Shown here piece by piece: positions 54,044 through 62,066 of a stretch of 64,000 nucleotides of DNA. The notes below the pieces were generated by a model. It was not told where the DNA came from. It made no database searches and saw nothing but the letters and a program-made list of their open reading frames with translations. Source of the stretch: DATEKX01 sp963726785 (GTDB lineage: Bacteria > Acidobacteriota > Blastocatellia > UBA7656); contig CAVSDJ010000007.1 of NCBI GenBank assembly GCA_963726785.1, positions 2,480,001-2,544,000 on the forward strand. The letters are read 5' to 3'. Positions within the stretch are counted from its first letter, which is position 1. The number at the start of each line of letters is the position of its first letter. The translations under genes and the position numbers were made by a program.

Positions 54044-55730
54044 ACTTCACTTCTTTAGTTTTGACGCTGGCGGCGCTCGCAGGGATAAGAACCGTAAACT
54101 TGCTCCCTTTGCCCGGCGCACTCTCTACGGTTATCTGTCCTTTGTGAGCTTCAACGATGTGTTTGACTAAGGCAAGCCCCAGCCCGCTCCCTTTCGTGTT
54201 GTGAACCAGCCCCGTGCTTACGCGATAGAACTTCTCGAAAATCTTTTCGTGTTCAGAACGCGGTATGCCTATGCCTGTGTCTGAGACCTCTATTGCTACG
54301 AAGCTATCGCGAGCGCGCACTCGGACGTTGATCTTCTTATCTTCATCAGAGTATTTGACGGCGTTGTTGATCAGGTTGAGCACGGCTTGCGAAATGGCGT
54401 CGCGGTCTATCGAAGCAACCGGCAGGTCGTGCCCTATGTCTGTGGCAAGCTCGAAGCCCGCGTTGACGATCTGGTACTCGTAGCTGCGAATGACTTCTTC
54501 GACCACTTCGGCCACATCCATCTCTTGAAACTCATATTCCTTGCGGCCCGCTTCGATCTTTGAAAAATCGAGAATGTTGTTTATGAGTTGCGTGAGCCTG
54601 CGGCTCTCGTTATTTATGATGCGATAATACTCCTGCGCTTTTTCTGTTGATTTCACTCGACCGAGTTCGAGCGTTTCAGCGAACAACCTGATGAGCGCGA
54701 GCGGAGTCTTCAACTCGTGCGATACGTTCGACACGAAAATTGACTTCGCTTGTGCCAGTTTCATCTCGCGCGATGTTGCGCGCAGCGTCAGGATTATGCC
54801 GAGCACCAGAAGCGACAGCACGAACAAGGTCAGCATCAGGTTCTTCTGGAAGTTGTCCTTTGCCAGCGCCTCTATAGTAGTGTCTTTGTAGCCAACGGCA
54901 AGTTTCCATCTCGGAAACGCGGGTGCGAAACTCGATTTCAATTCGTAATCGCCCCACTTCGTTCTATTCGTGTATACCTCGTTATTAGTGTCGTCGAATA
55001 TGCCAAGAGCCAGAGCCGAGTCGCGGTCATCTATGTCGCAACTGCGCAGCAGTTCGGGAATGATATGCGGCAGGAAGGTTTCTTGAATATAGCTCGGCTT
55101 CAAACTAAGCCCCGCGCATGCGATTGAGTCTTTGCCGTCAGCGCAAGGTAATGTGCGAAAGATGTACTCTTGAAACTGTCGCCCGTTCTTGTTGGGCGAT
55201 TCCTGGCTTGAGGTTTGCCAGAAAAGATACTCGCTTTTTACGTCCGTGGAAATGCGGGTTGCGCGCGCGTTTTCAAAAGCCCAGAGCGCCATGTACGCGT
55301 CGGGGTTCTCTTTGAATTGAGTCGCCCCAATTCGCTTTAACCCATCACTCGTATGAAACAGCGCAAAACGTTTATCCATCGGCTCGCACATCCAGAAGAT
55401 AAACAGGTTTTCTATCTCAGGATGTTTGAGCTTGATCGCCGCAAAGTAGCGGTCGAGTTTTTCAAAGTTTTCAGGTTCAAGATCAGTTCTGCCTATCGAA
55501 CCCAAAGTTTTTCGCGCAGTATACTTGAGATTGTCTTCGACCTTGTGAGTGATTGTCTGTAAGGTTTGCCGCAAGTTGTCCTGCACGGCAACTTTTGTCT
55601 TGCTTTCAAGATCAACGAGCGAGCGATATTGGATGATTGAGAGGATCGTCGTTGGCAACATCAACGCCACGACTGCCAGCAATATCAGTTTCGTTCTCGA
55701 AGACAAACTAATTTTCCACCACCTGAGCAT
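54003..55730 (-). CDS. membrane sensor histidine kinase
   Basis: 575 residues. An N-terminal membrane helix (LILLAVVALMLPTTILSII) is followed by a periplasmic sensing domain of about 270 residues, a second helix (LTLFVLSLLVLGIILTL), the HisKA domain (VSHELKTPLALIR, phospho-His near 350) and an ATPase domain (NLINNAVKYS, DTGIGIP). It is the partner of the OmpR-type regulator, read first on the minus strand. Confidence 0.9.
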   Translation of the reverse strand: MLRWWKISLSSRTKLILLAVVALMLPTTILSIIQYRSLVDLESKTKVAVQDNLRQTLQTITHKVEDNLKYTARKTLGSIGRTDLEPENFEKLDRYFAAIKLKHPEIENLFIFWMCEPMDKRFALFHTSDGLKRIGATQFKENPDAYMALWAFENARATRISTDVKSEYLFWQTSSQESPNKNGRQFQEYIFRTLPCADGKDSIACAGLSLKPSYIQETFLPHIIPELLRSCDIDDRDSALALGIFDDTNNEVYTNRTKWGDYELKSSFAPAFPRWKLAVGYKDTTIEALAKDNFQKNLMLTLFVLSLLVLGIILTLRATSREMKLAQAKSIFVSNVSHELKTPLALIRLFAETLELGRVKSTEKAQEYYRIINNESRRLTQLINNILDFSKIEAGRKEYEFQEMDVAEVVEEVIRSYEYQIVNAGFELATDIGHDLPVASIDRDAISQAVLNLINNAVKYSDEDKKINVRVRARDSFVAIEVSDTGIGIPRSEHEKIFEKFYRVSTGLVHNTKGSGLGLALVKHIVEAHKGQITVESAPGKGSKFTVLIPASAASVKTKEVKFDGGYKVAESPNN

Positions 55731-55760
55731 AACAACGAAGTATACACGGAAAATCGCCAT

Positions 55761-56037
55761 TCAAATATGCGATAGATTGTAAAAAATTGTAATCCTGCGA
55801 AAGACATCTTTTTACAGCATTTGACAACCTGTTGATGACTTGCGCAAGTCACAATTCATAGTATTGCTCAACTCTTCGAGAAAGCCGCAGGGCGCAGCCG
55901 AGCACAGGGCCTACACCTAGAATTGCCTGCTGCGCTTCTGCGGTTCGTTTCTTAATTGGCACGCGCTGTAGATATTGAAGTGGCACTTGTCTATCGAATG
56001 CTCTGAGGTAGGATAGTCGGCAGAGGAGCGAAAGACA
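55761..56037. other. intergenic gap before the selenoprotein-like gene
   Basis: 277 bases between divergent genes. A minus-strand frame (55849-56106) lacks a family and overlaps the CMD gene; I see no other element besides the GAGGAG ribosome-binding site at the right end. Confidence 0.4.
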
Positions 56038-56586
56038 ATGGCACGAATAGAAGGCGTGAACCCGGAGGAAGTCGAACCCTACATCAAGAAAGTCTTCGAG
56101 GCGCAAACGAAAAAGTGGGGAGCGCCGCTCTTAAATCATCTGATTTACGCGCGACGGCCTTCGATATTTCGCGGCGCTCGCGGAATGTGGACAGGCATTG
56201 GCTCTTCTGCATTGATTGACGAGCGGCTTCAAGCCTTAATCAACCGTCGCGTCGCTTCGATCAATGGTTGTGTGTTCTGACAGGACATCAATGCTGCCGT
56301 CGGCAGCGAACTCGGAGTCTCGGACGAAAAAATTTGTGCGTTGCCGGACTATGCTACAAGCCCGCTCTACAGCGAAGCCGAGCGAGTCGCGCTTTTCTAT
56401 GCAGACGCTATGACGATCACCGGGCGAGAAGTGAGCGATGAAATGTTTGCTCGATTGCGAGAGTTTTACAACGATGACCAGCTTGTTGAATTGACCGCTA
56501 TCATCGCGTGGGAGAACGCTTCGAGCAAATTCAACCGCGCTCTGCGCGTGCCTTCGCAGCAGTTGTGGAAACGCGAGGACAAATGA
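56038..56586 (+). CDS. AhpD/CMD-family peroxidase-like protein, probable selenoprotein (UGA at codon 81)
   Basis: A single open frame of 182 residues is interrupted only by an in-frame TGA at 56278-56280. It falls exactly where the carboxymuconolactone decarboxylase/AhpD family has the second Cys of its redox motif: NGCVF-[TGA]-QDINAAVG, that is Cys78-x-x-U81. Both sides read as normal family sequence (RRPSIFRGARGMWTGIG before; VALFYADAMTIT and LVELTAIIAWENASSKFNRAL after). A hairpin with a G-first loop begins 12 bases after the TGA, matching the bacterial SECIS rule. The stop overlaps the next start (ATGA). AhpD-type proteins reduce peroxides or disulfides. Selenocysteine-machinery genes are not in the window. 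Confidence 0.75.
56293..56307 (+). promoter_or_regulatory. putative bacterial SECIS hairpin
   Basis: GCTGCC (56293-56298) pairs with GGCAGC (56302-56307) around the loop GTC. The loop's first base is G and starts 18 bases after the UGA. This fits the known bacterial SECIS pattern of a short stem with G early in the loop, 16-37 bases from the UGA. The stem sits inside the coding region. Confidence 0.55.
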
Positions 56587-57008
56587 GCAAAAGAATACTT
56601 TTGGCAGAAGCGGATCACGAGATTCAAAGTTGTTATCAGGTGATGGCAGAACTCAGACCTCACGTGCCACCGGACGAGTTCCTGCTGAGAGTCAAACGTC
56701 AGGCTGAAATTGCAGGTTATAAATTAGCTTATCTCGTGGATGGAGAAGTCAAAGCGGTTGCCGGATTCAGAATTTCCGAGTGTTTGGCGTGGGGCAAATT
56801 TCTGTGGGTGGATGATATTGTCGCTAAAAGCGATGATAGATCGAAAGGCTATGGCGGAGCTTTATTCGATTTCCTGGTTGATTATGCGAGGAAAGAACGA
56901 TGCGAGCAGTTTCACTTAGACTCTGCCGTGCAGAGATTTGATGCTCACAGGTTCTACTTGAACAAAAGAATGAGCATAGCCGCTCATCATTTCGGTTTAA
57001 GGTTGTAG
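56583..57008 (+). CDS. GNAT-family N-acetyltransferase
   Basis: 141 residues from the ATG at 56583, which overlaps the CMD stop by four bases. The acetyl-CoA binding segment is DRSKGYGGALFDFLVDYA, with typical strands LAYLVDGEVKAVAGFRI and HLDSAVQRFDAHRFYLN. It is co-translated with the CMD gene, whose read-through would be needed for coupling. Substrate unknown. Confidence 0.85.
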   Translation: MSKRILLAEADHEIQSCYQVMAELRPHVPPDEFLLRVKRQAEIAGYKLAYLVDGEVKAVAGFRISECLAWGKFLWVDDIVAKSDDRSKGYGGALFDFLVDYARKERCEQFHLDSAVQRFDAHRFYLNKRMSIAAHHFGLRL

Positions 57009-57009
57009 T

Positions 57010-58515
57010 TTACTTCCTGCCACGCGCGATGGCGCGCAAGACGGTCGAGAGCTTTCTGACGCCGACGCGAATCTGTCGCTCGTCGTATCCTGCGTAGCCT
57101 AGCAACAATCCGCCGCGCGTTCGATGTTTGATGCTGAATGAAGACAACGCCTGCGCTTCGACTCCCTCGCCCGCAGCCGCTTCCGATGCCTTGCGATCAT
57201 CTATGCCATCGGCAAGCCATCCGACGAGGTGAATACCTGCTTCGTGCGGGTTGACTTCAAGCAAGTCGTCCATCTCGCGCCGCGTAGTTTCAACCAGCAC
57301 AGCTTGCCGCTCCGCATACAGCGTTCGCATTCGACGAATGTGGCGCGCGAAGTGGCCTTCATTTATGAAGTCTGCGAGCACCGCCTGATCTATCGAAGGC
57401 GTGAAGCGACTGAGCACGCCGCGCGCGGCTGCGAACGCATCTACCATATCAGGCGGGACTACCATGTAACCCACGCGGAGCGAAGGGAAGAGGACTTTGC
57501 TGAACGTGCCGAGATAGATCACGCGGCCTTCCTGATCAAGCCCTTGAAGCGCCGCAAGCGGGCGGCCCGCGTAGCGATATTCGCTGTCATAATCGTCTTC
57601 GATTATCCACGCGCCAGCACGGTTGGCCCATTCGAGAAGAGCGAGCCTGCGCGCAAGGCTCATCGTCACGCCGAGCGGGTATTGATGCGAAGGCGAAACG
57701 TAAACCAGGCGCGCATCGGGCGCACGCGCTTCTCCTGCTGCTACGTCGAGCCCTTCTCCATCCACAGGCACTGGAATCAATCGCGCCCCTGCGCCGATGA
57801 AGGCGGCGCGCGTGCCGAGATAGCCGGGGTCTTCTATCCACGCAGCGTCGTCGGGGCCGAGCAACAATCGCGAAACCAGATCGAGCGCCTGCTGCGCGCC
57901 TGCGACTATGATCACTTGATCGGGTTCGCAATTGACGGCTCGCGCTGCGCCAAGGTACGAAGCGATTGCTTCGCGCAGCGCTTTGTACCCGGCTGAATTG
58001 CTGTAGCCCAAAAGCTCTCGCGGCGGATTACGCCAGCGCCGAGCAAGTAGCCGCGACCACACCTCTGATGGGAAAGCATCGAGCGCGGGTGTGCCCGGTC
58101 GAAACGCGCGCACCGCTATCGAACTGTATGAAGCATTGACCGCAGCCCTGGCCAGAGCCGCGCCTCGCTCTGAAAGCACTCGCCCCTTTCGAGAAAGGCG
58201 GAGCGCGCGCGAGCGAGAAGCCGGAATGTAAAGCATGTCGTCAGGCAGTGCTCGCGAAACGTAAGTGCCTGACCCGATCTGCCCTTCAAGATAGCCTTCG
58301 GCCAGTAGTTGCTCGAATGCGTTCATCACCGTGTTGCGCGAAACGCCAAGCTCAGTGGCAAGCTCGCGCGTGGATTGAAGCCGCGTGCCGGGTCTGAGTT
58401 GGCCTGCCAGAATAGCACCGCGCAACCAATCATAAAGCTGGCGATAGAGCGGGTCGGGAGAAGAGCTATCGAGCGAAACTGTGGTGAATGAAACGGCTAT
58501 CGAGTGTTTAGACAT
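57010..58515 (-). CDS. MocR/PdxR-type transcriptional regulator
   Basis: 501 residues from the ATG at 58515. A GntR winged-helix (residues about 15-85, RELATELGVSRNTVMNAFEQL) is fused to a fold-type I aminotransferase-like domain with the PLP-lysine motif GTFSKVLFPSLRVGYMV near 330. MocR regulators often control vitamin B6 genes. Here it is divergent from a flavoenzyme of the pyridoxamine oxidase fold, a likely target. Confidence 0.92.
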   Translation of the reverse strand: MSKHSIAVSFTTVSLDSSSPDPLYRQLYDWLRGAILAGQLRPGTRLQSTRELATELGVSRNTVMNAFEQLLAEGYLEGQIGSGTYVSRALPDDMLYIPASRSRALRLSRKGRVLSERGAALARAAVNASYSSIAVRAFRPGTPALDAFPSEVWSRLLARRWRNPPRELLGYSNSAGYKALREAIASYLGAARAVNCEPDQVIIVAGAQQALDLVSRLLLGPDDAAWIEDPGYLGTRAAFIGAGARLIPVPVDGEGLDVAAGEARAPDARLVYVSPSHQYPLGVTMSLARRLALLEWANRAGAWIIEDDYDSEYRYAGRPLAALQGLDQEGRVIYLGTFSKVLFPSLRVGYMVVPPDMVDAFAAARGVLSRFTPSIDQAVLADFINEGHFARHIRRMRTLYAERQAVLVETTRREMDDLLEVNPHEAGIHLVGWLADGIDDRKASEAAAGEGVEAQALSSFSIKHRTRGGLLLGYAGYDERQIRVGVRKLSTVLRAIARGRK

Positions 58516-58629
58516 CGCGGCCCTCGTGAAAATTGGCACTATCAATATACGCCATAATGGAACTTGTTTCCATGCCAATTCCTGTTAGAGTTAGACTGGA
58601 AAAGATATTGTGATTGGGAGTGATGCTCA

Positions 58630-59337
58630 ATGGAAAGACTCGCACAAACTGAGCGAACTACGCTGAAACGATTGCCTAAACGCGCAGAATATGACCGCGC
58701 GCGGGTTTACGAAATTCTCGACGAAGCGTTCATCTGTCACGTCGGCTTCGTCGTTGACGGCCAGCCTTTCGTGATTCCTACAGGCTATGCGCGAATGGGG
58801 GATTGTTTGTACATTCACGGTTCGGCGGCAAGCCGTATGCTTCGGGCGTTAGGTCAGGGCATAGAAGTTTGCGTGACTGTGACACTGCTTGACGGGCTGG
58901 TGCTGGCGCGCTCGGCGTTTCATCACTCGGTCAATTACCGTTCGGTCATGGTGTTCGGTCAAGCGACGGTTGTTGAAGAGGCGGAAGAAAAAATGGAAGC
59001 GCTGCGCGCATTCACCGAGCACGTTGTGCCGGGACGATGGGCAGAGGTTCGCTGGCCCAACGAGAGCGAGATGAAAGCGACAACCGTATTAGCTTTGCAG
59101 CTCACGGAAGCTTCGGCAAAGATTCGCACAGGCCCGCCGATTGATGACGAAGAAGATTACGAGATCGATGTGTGGGCGGGCGTGCTCCCGCTTCGACTTG
59201 TAGCGGATGATGCGATCAAAGATGACCGTCTGAGATCAGGTATAAGCTTGCCGAATTATGTGCGCCAGTATCGCAGGCCCGCAGATCATCGAAAGGAGGC
59301 GCAAGCGGATGTCGTTAGAGATGAGGTGCGTTTGTGA
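58630..59337 (+). CDS. pyridoxamine 5'-phosphate oxidase-fold flavoprotein
   Basis: 235 residues of the FMN-binding split-barrel family (HugZ/nitroimidazole-resistance-like). Marks: YEILDEAFICHVGFV near residue 30, FVIPTGYARMGDCLYIHG near 47, SVNYRSVMVFGQA near 100. It may bind FMN or heme-linked substrate; the exact reaction is unknown. It lies divergent from the MocR regulator with 114 bases between the starts, an obvious place for the operator. Confidence 0.82.
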   Translation: MERLAQTERTTLKRLPKRAEYDRARVYEILDEAFICHVGFVVDGQPFVIPTGYARMGDCLYIHGSAASRMLRALGQGIEVCVTVTLLDGLVLARSAFHHSVNYRSVMVFGQATVVEEAEEKMEALRAFTEHVVPGRWAEVRWPNESEMKATTVLALQLTEASAKIRTGPPIDDEEDYEIDVWAGVLPLRLVADDAIKDDRLRSGISLPNYVRQYRRPADHRKEAQADVVRDEVRL

Positions 59338-59521
59338 AAGATGTTTGAAGACGCTAGCGATGGATGGCGAAGCATACATCTGCTCTTACGAGTGCACGTT
59401 CTGCCGCACTTGCACACAAGAGATGGATTCTGTCTGCCCTAACTGCAAAGGCAAACTGGTCGAGCGCCCGCGCCGCGTGTCTAGCGAAGTGGAGGCAGGG
59501 CTGTCCCTGCCCGAACCGTGA
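59309..59521 (+). CDS. DUF1272 zinc-binding protein
   Basis: 70 residues from the ATG after AAAGGAGGCG. It is rich in cysteine pairs (CVCERC, CSYECTFCRTC, CPNCKGKL), typical of DUF1272, a small zinc-ribbon family of unknown role. It overlaps the 3' end of the flavoprotein by 29 bases in another frame. Confidence 0.85.
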   Translation: MSLEMRCVCERCLKTLAMDGEAYICSYECTFCRTCTQEMDSVCPNCKGKLVERPRRVSSEVEAGLSLPEP

Positions 59522-59609
59522 AGCGGTGACAGAATTATGATTCAGCAATCTTCAAATCAATCATTGCCTTCGGCAACGGGCAGGGACGCCTGCGCTCCCA
59601 GGAAAAAGA

Positions 59610-59885
59610 TTAACCGCCCGCGATAGCAGGGACTATCGAAACCTCTGCGCGCTCAGGAACTCGCGTTGACAGGTTATCCAGAAAGCGCACGTCTTCGCCG
59701 TCAATGTAGATGTTGATGAATCGGCGAAGCTGGCCTCCGTCTTCGCACACGCGCGCGCGAAATCCGGGATAACGCTCGTCCAATCGATCTAAAATATCTT
59801 TCACGGTTTCAGCCTCGACCTCTACCGCATCGGCGTTCTCTGTCAACCTGCGCAGCAACGTTGGAATGATTACTTTGTGTGACAT
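59610..59885 (-). CDS. ThiS/MoaD-like sulfur-carrier protein
   Basis: 91 residues with a beta-grasp pattern (KVIIPTLLRRL, then DILDRLDERYPGFR) and the C-terminal Gly-Gly (AIAGG) that is adenylated and converted to a thiocarboxylate in ThiS, MoaD and CysO. The start at 59885 is chosen before MSHKVIIP because AAGGAG lies just upstream. It is the second gene of the thrC transcript. Confidence 0.87.
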   Translation of the reverse strand: MSHKVIIPTLLRRLTENADAVEVEAETVKDILDRLDERYPGFRARVCEDGGQLRRFINIYIDGEDVRFLDNLSTRVPERAEVSIVPAIAGG

Positions 59886-59914
59886 CTCGTTTCTCCTTTC
59901 AATAAGCCACATTT

Positions 59915-61153
59915 CTACGCCTTAGCCGCAAGCCCCGTGATCGCCTGCTCGAACTGTTTCAGTCGAGGCTCGATTGCGACAGGCGGCGCAAGCTCTATTG
60001 CTTCTTGAGTCTTCAATCCGTTTCCGGTGATGGCAATCACAGTTAAATCGTCAGGCTTGATGCGGCCCTGCTCGATGAGCTTTCTGGTCACGGCGACGGT
60101 CACGCCGCCCGCCGTTTCTGTGAAGACGCCTTCGGTCTCGGCCAGCAAACGGATGCCTGCGACGATCTCTTCATCCGTCACGTCTTCGGCCCAGCCGCCG
60201 CTTTCTGCGATCACACCAGCCGCAAGATAGCCGTCAGCCGGATTGCCTATGGCGAGCGACTTTGCAATCGTTGCGGGTTTGAGCGGACGAATGTCGCGCG
60301 CACCTCGCTTCACCGCATCAACTATCGGGTTACACCCCGCAGCTTGCGCGCCGTAAACACGTGTGTGAACCTCATCTTCGAGAAGCCCGAGTTGTTCGAG
60401 TTCTTTCAGCCCTTTGTGAATCTTCGTAATTAGCGAGCCGCCAGCCATCGGCACAATCACGGCATCGGGCGCGCGCCATCCGAGTTGTTCGGCTATTTCA
60501 TAACCGAAAGTCTTCGAGCCTTCGCCGTAATACGGCCTGAGATTTACGTTGACGAATCCCCAGGGGAATCGGTCGGCTATCTCGCTGCACAGCCGGTTCA
60601 CGTCGTCGTAGTTGCCGCGCACAGCGATGACGCGCGCGCCATAAACAGATGTAGCGTTGATCTTGCTGCGCTCCAGGTTTTCAGGAATCAAGACGTAAGC
60701 GGGCAGTCCTGCCGCCGCCGCGTTGGCCGCGACAGAGTTTGCGAGGTTGCCCGTCGAAGCGCAGCCGACAGCTTCGAGCTTGAACTCGATTGCTTTATTG
60801 ATGGCGACAGCCGTCACGCGATCTTTGAATGAAAGCGTCGGGGCGTTGACGCTGTCGTTTTTGATGTAGAGATTGCCTGCGCCGAGCGCGCGTGCGAGTC
60901 GGTCTGCGCGAATTAACGGAGTCGCTCCGCTCGTGCGGCCTACGGTCGGCTCCGTATCGAGCGGCAGAAGTTCGCGGTATCGCCACAGAGTCTTTTCGCG
61001 CGACTCGATCACTTCGCGCGACAACACGCGCGCTATTGCGTCGTAATCGTAAGCGACCTCAAGCGGCGCGAAGCAGTCTTCGCAACCGGCTATAAGGCTC
61101 TTGGGGTAAAAGCGTCCGCACTCGCGGCATTTCAATCCTTTTACATGACTCAT
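59915..61153 (-). CDS. thrC: threonine synthase family PLP enzyme
   Basis: 412 residues. An N-terminal zinc ribbon (Cys9, Cys12, Cys24, Cys27) precedes a fold-type II PLP domain with the Schiff-base lysine Lys110 in LSFKDRV. The standard reaction converts O-phosphohomoserine to threonine. The gene is read behind two SAM-responsive-like elements and is followed 29 bases later by a ThiS-like sulfur carrier. This pairing raises the option that it, or a dual-use form, adds sulfur from the carrier to O-phosphohomoserine. GGAGGTG precedes the ATG. Confidence 0.9.
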   Translation of the reverse strand: MSHVKGLKCRECGRFYPKSLIAGCEDCFAPLEVAYDYDAIARVLSREVIESREKTLWRYRELLPLDTEPTVGRTSGATPLIRADRLARALGAGNLYIKNDSVNAPTLSFKDRVTAVAINKAIEFKLEAVGCASTGNLANSVAANAAAAGLPAYVLIPENLERSKINATSVYGARVIAVRGNYDDVNRLCSEIADRFPWGFVNVNLRPYYGEGSKTFGYEIAEQLGWRAPDAVIVPMAGGSLITKIHKGLKELEQLGLLEDEVHTRVYGAQAAGCNPIVDAVKRGARDIRPLKPATIAKSLAIGNPADGYLAAGVIAESGGWAEDVTDEEIVAGIRLLAETEGVFTETAGGVTVAVTRKLIEQGRIKPDDLTVIAITGNGLKTQEAIELAPPVAIEPRLKQFEQAITGLAAKA

Positions 61154-61210
61154 TTGTTCACCTCCGGGTTCATGGTTAATCGGATACAGCCACGGGCAGC
61201 AGGGAAAAGA

Positions 61211-61242
61211 AAAGGCCCCGCGCCAACTAGCGCGGGGCCTTT
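61211..61242 (-). terminator. terminator following the proximal riboswitch
   Basis: GC-rich stem of 12-13 bp (arms 61211-61222 and 61231-61242) with a T-rich run TCTTTTCCC after it on the minus strand. It stands between the proximal SAM-II-like aptamer and the thrC start. Confidence 0.85.
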
Positions 61243-61246
61243 CAAA

Positions 61247-61303
61247 TCCTTCCGGGCTGTTTAGCAGTTTTTAACGTGGAGCAAGTTGCCTAAATCGCCA
61301 CGT
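61247..61303 (-). promoter_or_regulatory. SAM-II-like riboswitch, proximal copy
   Basis: On the minus strand the segment has the SAM-II (SAM-alpha) layout: stem ACGTGG/CCACGT (61303-61298 with 61279-61274), a loop GCGATTTAGGC, a TTGCT stretch before the closing stem, TTAAA after it, and GCTAAA near the 3' end (61265-61260). The order and spacing match known SAM-II RNAs. A terminator follows four bases later. Confidence 0.75.
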
Positions 61304-61327
61304 ATCAGTTGTTGAAAGAGCAAAATA

Positions 61328-61358
61328 AAAACCCTGCGCCAAATCAGCGCAGGGTTTT
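61328..61358 (-). terminator. terminator following the distal riboswitch
   Basis: 12-bp stem (arms 61328-61339 and 61347-61358) followed on the minus strand by TATTTTG. It lies between the two riboswitch copies, so each aptamer has its own terminator. Confidence 0.87.
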
Positions 61359-61361
61359 GAA

Positions 61362-61420
61362 AATCCTTTCGCGATTTAGCACATATTTAACGTGGAGCAA
61401 GTTGCCTTAAATCACCACGT
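61362..61420 (-). promoter_or_regulatory. SAM-II-like riboswitch, distal copy
   Basis: A second copy with stem ACGTGG/CCACGT (61420-61415 with 61395-61390), loop TGATTTAAGGC, TTGCT, TTAAA and GCTAAA (61380-61375). It is closely similar to the proximal copy. The two aptamer-terminator units are in tandem, which gives a sharper response to S-adenosylmethionine than one unit. Confidence 0.78.
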
Positions 61421-61484
61421 CCGTTTTCGGATGCTTCAAGGTACATCCAATGAGCTTCCGATGTCAATTGAAAAGTGAAACCAG

Positions 61485-61556
61485 CGATGAACACAGATGA
61501 AACATTTCACGGATAGAAGCAATTCGCGAATTCAAATGTTTCATCTGTGTTCATCG
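61485..61556. repeat. palindromic repeat, 23-bp perfect arms
   Basis: Arms 61485-61507 and 61534-61556 (core ATGAACACAGATGAAAC) are perfect complements. It lies between the riboswitch region and the small convergent or same-strand gene at 61563 and probably ends the latter's transcript. Confidence 0.8.
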
Positions 61557-61562
61557 GCAATC

Positions 61563-61778
61563 TCATTCACACCCGATCTTCAGATGTTTCTGGTCTTTGC
61601 TGACATGCTCATAGGTTATTGCTTCGGGATTGAAAGAGATGCTCGAATCAAATTCGCGCAGGTCGCGAGCGAAAGCGCGCACCGAATCGGCCACGAATGC
61701 GTGGAACTCCTGCTCGCTTGAATAACGCCCCTTGTAACGCAGCAGATGAGCCATCAAGTCTCCATATTCTTTCTTCAT
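61563..61778 (-). CDS. small hypothetical protein
   Basis: 71 residues, charged and helical, with a pattern like MAHLLRYKGRYSSEQEFHAF. No family recognised. AAAGGAGCG stands eight bases before the ATG. A palindromic repeat follows its stop codon. Confidence 0.5.
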   Translation of the reverse strand: MKKEYGDLMAHLLRYKGRYSSEQEFHAFVADSVRAFARDLREFDSSISFNPEAITYEHVSKDQKHLKIGCE

Positions 61779-62066
61779 TGTGTCGCTCCTTTCCTGACAA
61801 GCTGGTTTATTGATAATCGTGAGCCTCGTCGAAGATAGTTATTAACTTAAGCGCTTCATACAGAGGGCTCAAATGATTATTTCGCCTCTGCCTTACGGCA
61901 AGCTTTATGCCGGGCGGCGCAGGAATTGTCGGAATGGATTAAAACGCGTGAACAAAAACTTTCCGGTTCGGCCAGTTCATTGCCGCAAAAAAGCAATCTG
62001 ACAAATTTGTCGGAGAATGATAGAGCACGAACAAATTTGTATTTTGAAATTGATCGCAGAAAGCAG
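61779..62066. other. intergenic gap
   Basis: 288 bases between two minus-strand genes. A plus-strand frame at 61926-62141 overlaps the end of the sigma-54 activator gene and has no family; nothing else was seen. Confidence 0.4.

Noticed and set aside
55849..56106. 85-codon minus-strand frame before the CMD gene
   Set aside because: No family; overlaps the start of the CMD gene, which has a good ribosome-binding site.
56038..56280. Reading the CMD gene as a simple pseudogene cut at the TGA
   Set aside because: The frame stays open and conserved for 101 codons after the TGA, the TGA is at a redox Cys position, and a SECIS-like hairpin follows.
57229..57996. 255-codon + strand frame opposite the MocR regulator
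   Set aside because: Antisense shadow; sequence is not protein-like and has no family.
61211..61420. Duplicated hairpins before thrC as mere repeats or as a CRISPR fragment
   Set aside because: Spacing and conserved single-stranded segments match riboswitch aptamers, and the two hairpins have T-runs like intrinsic terminators; there are no spacer-repeat units.
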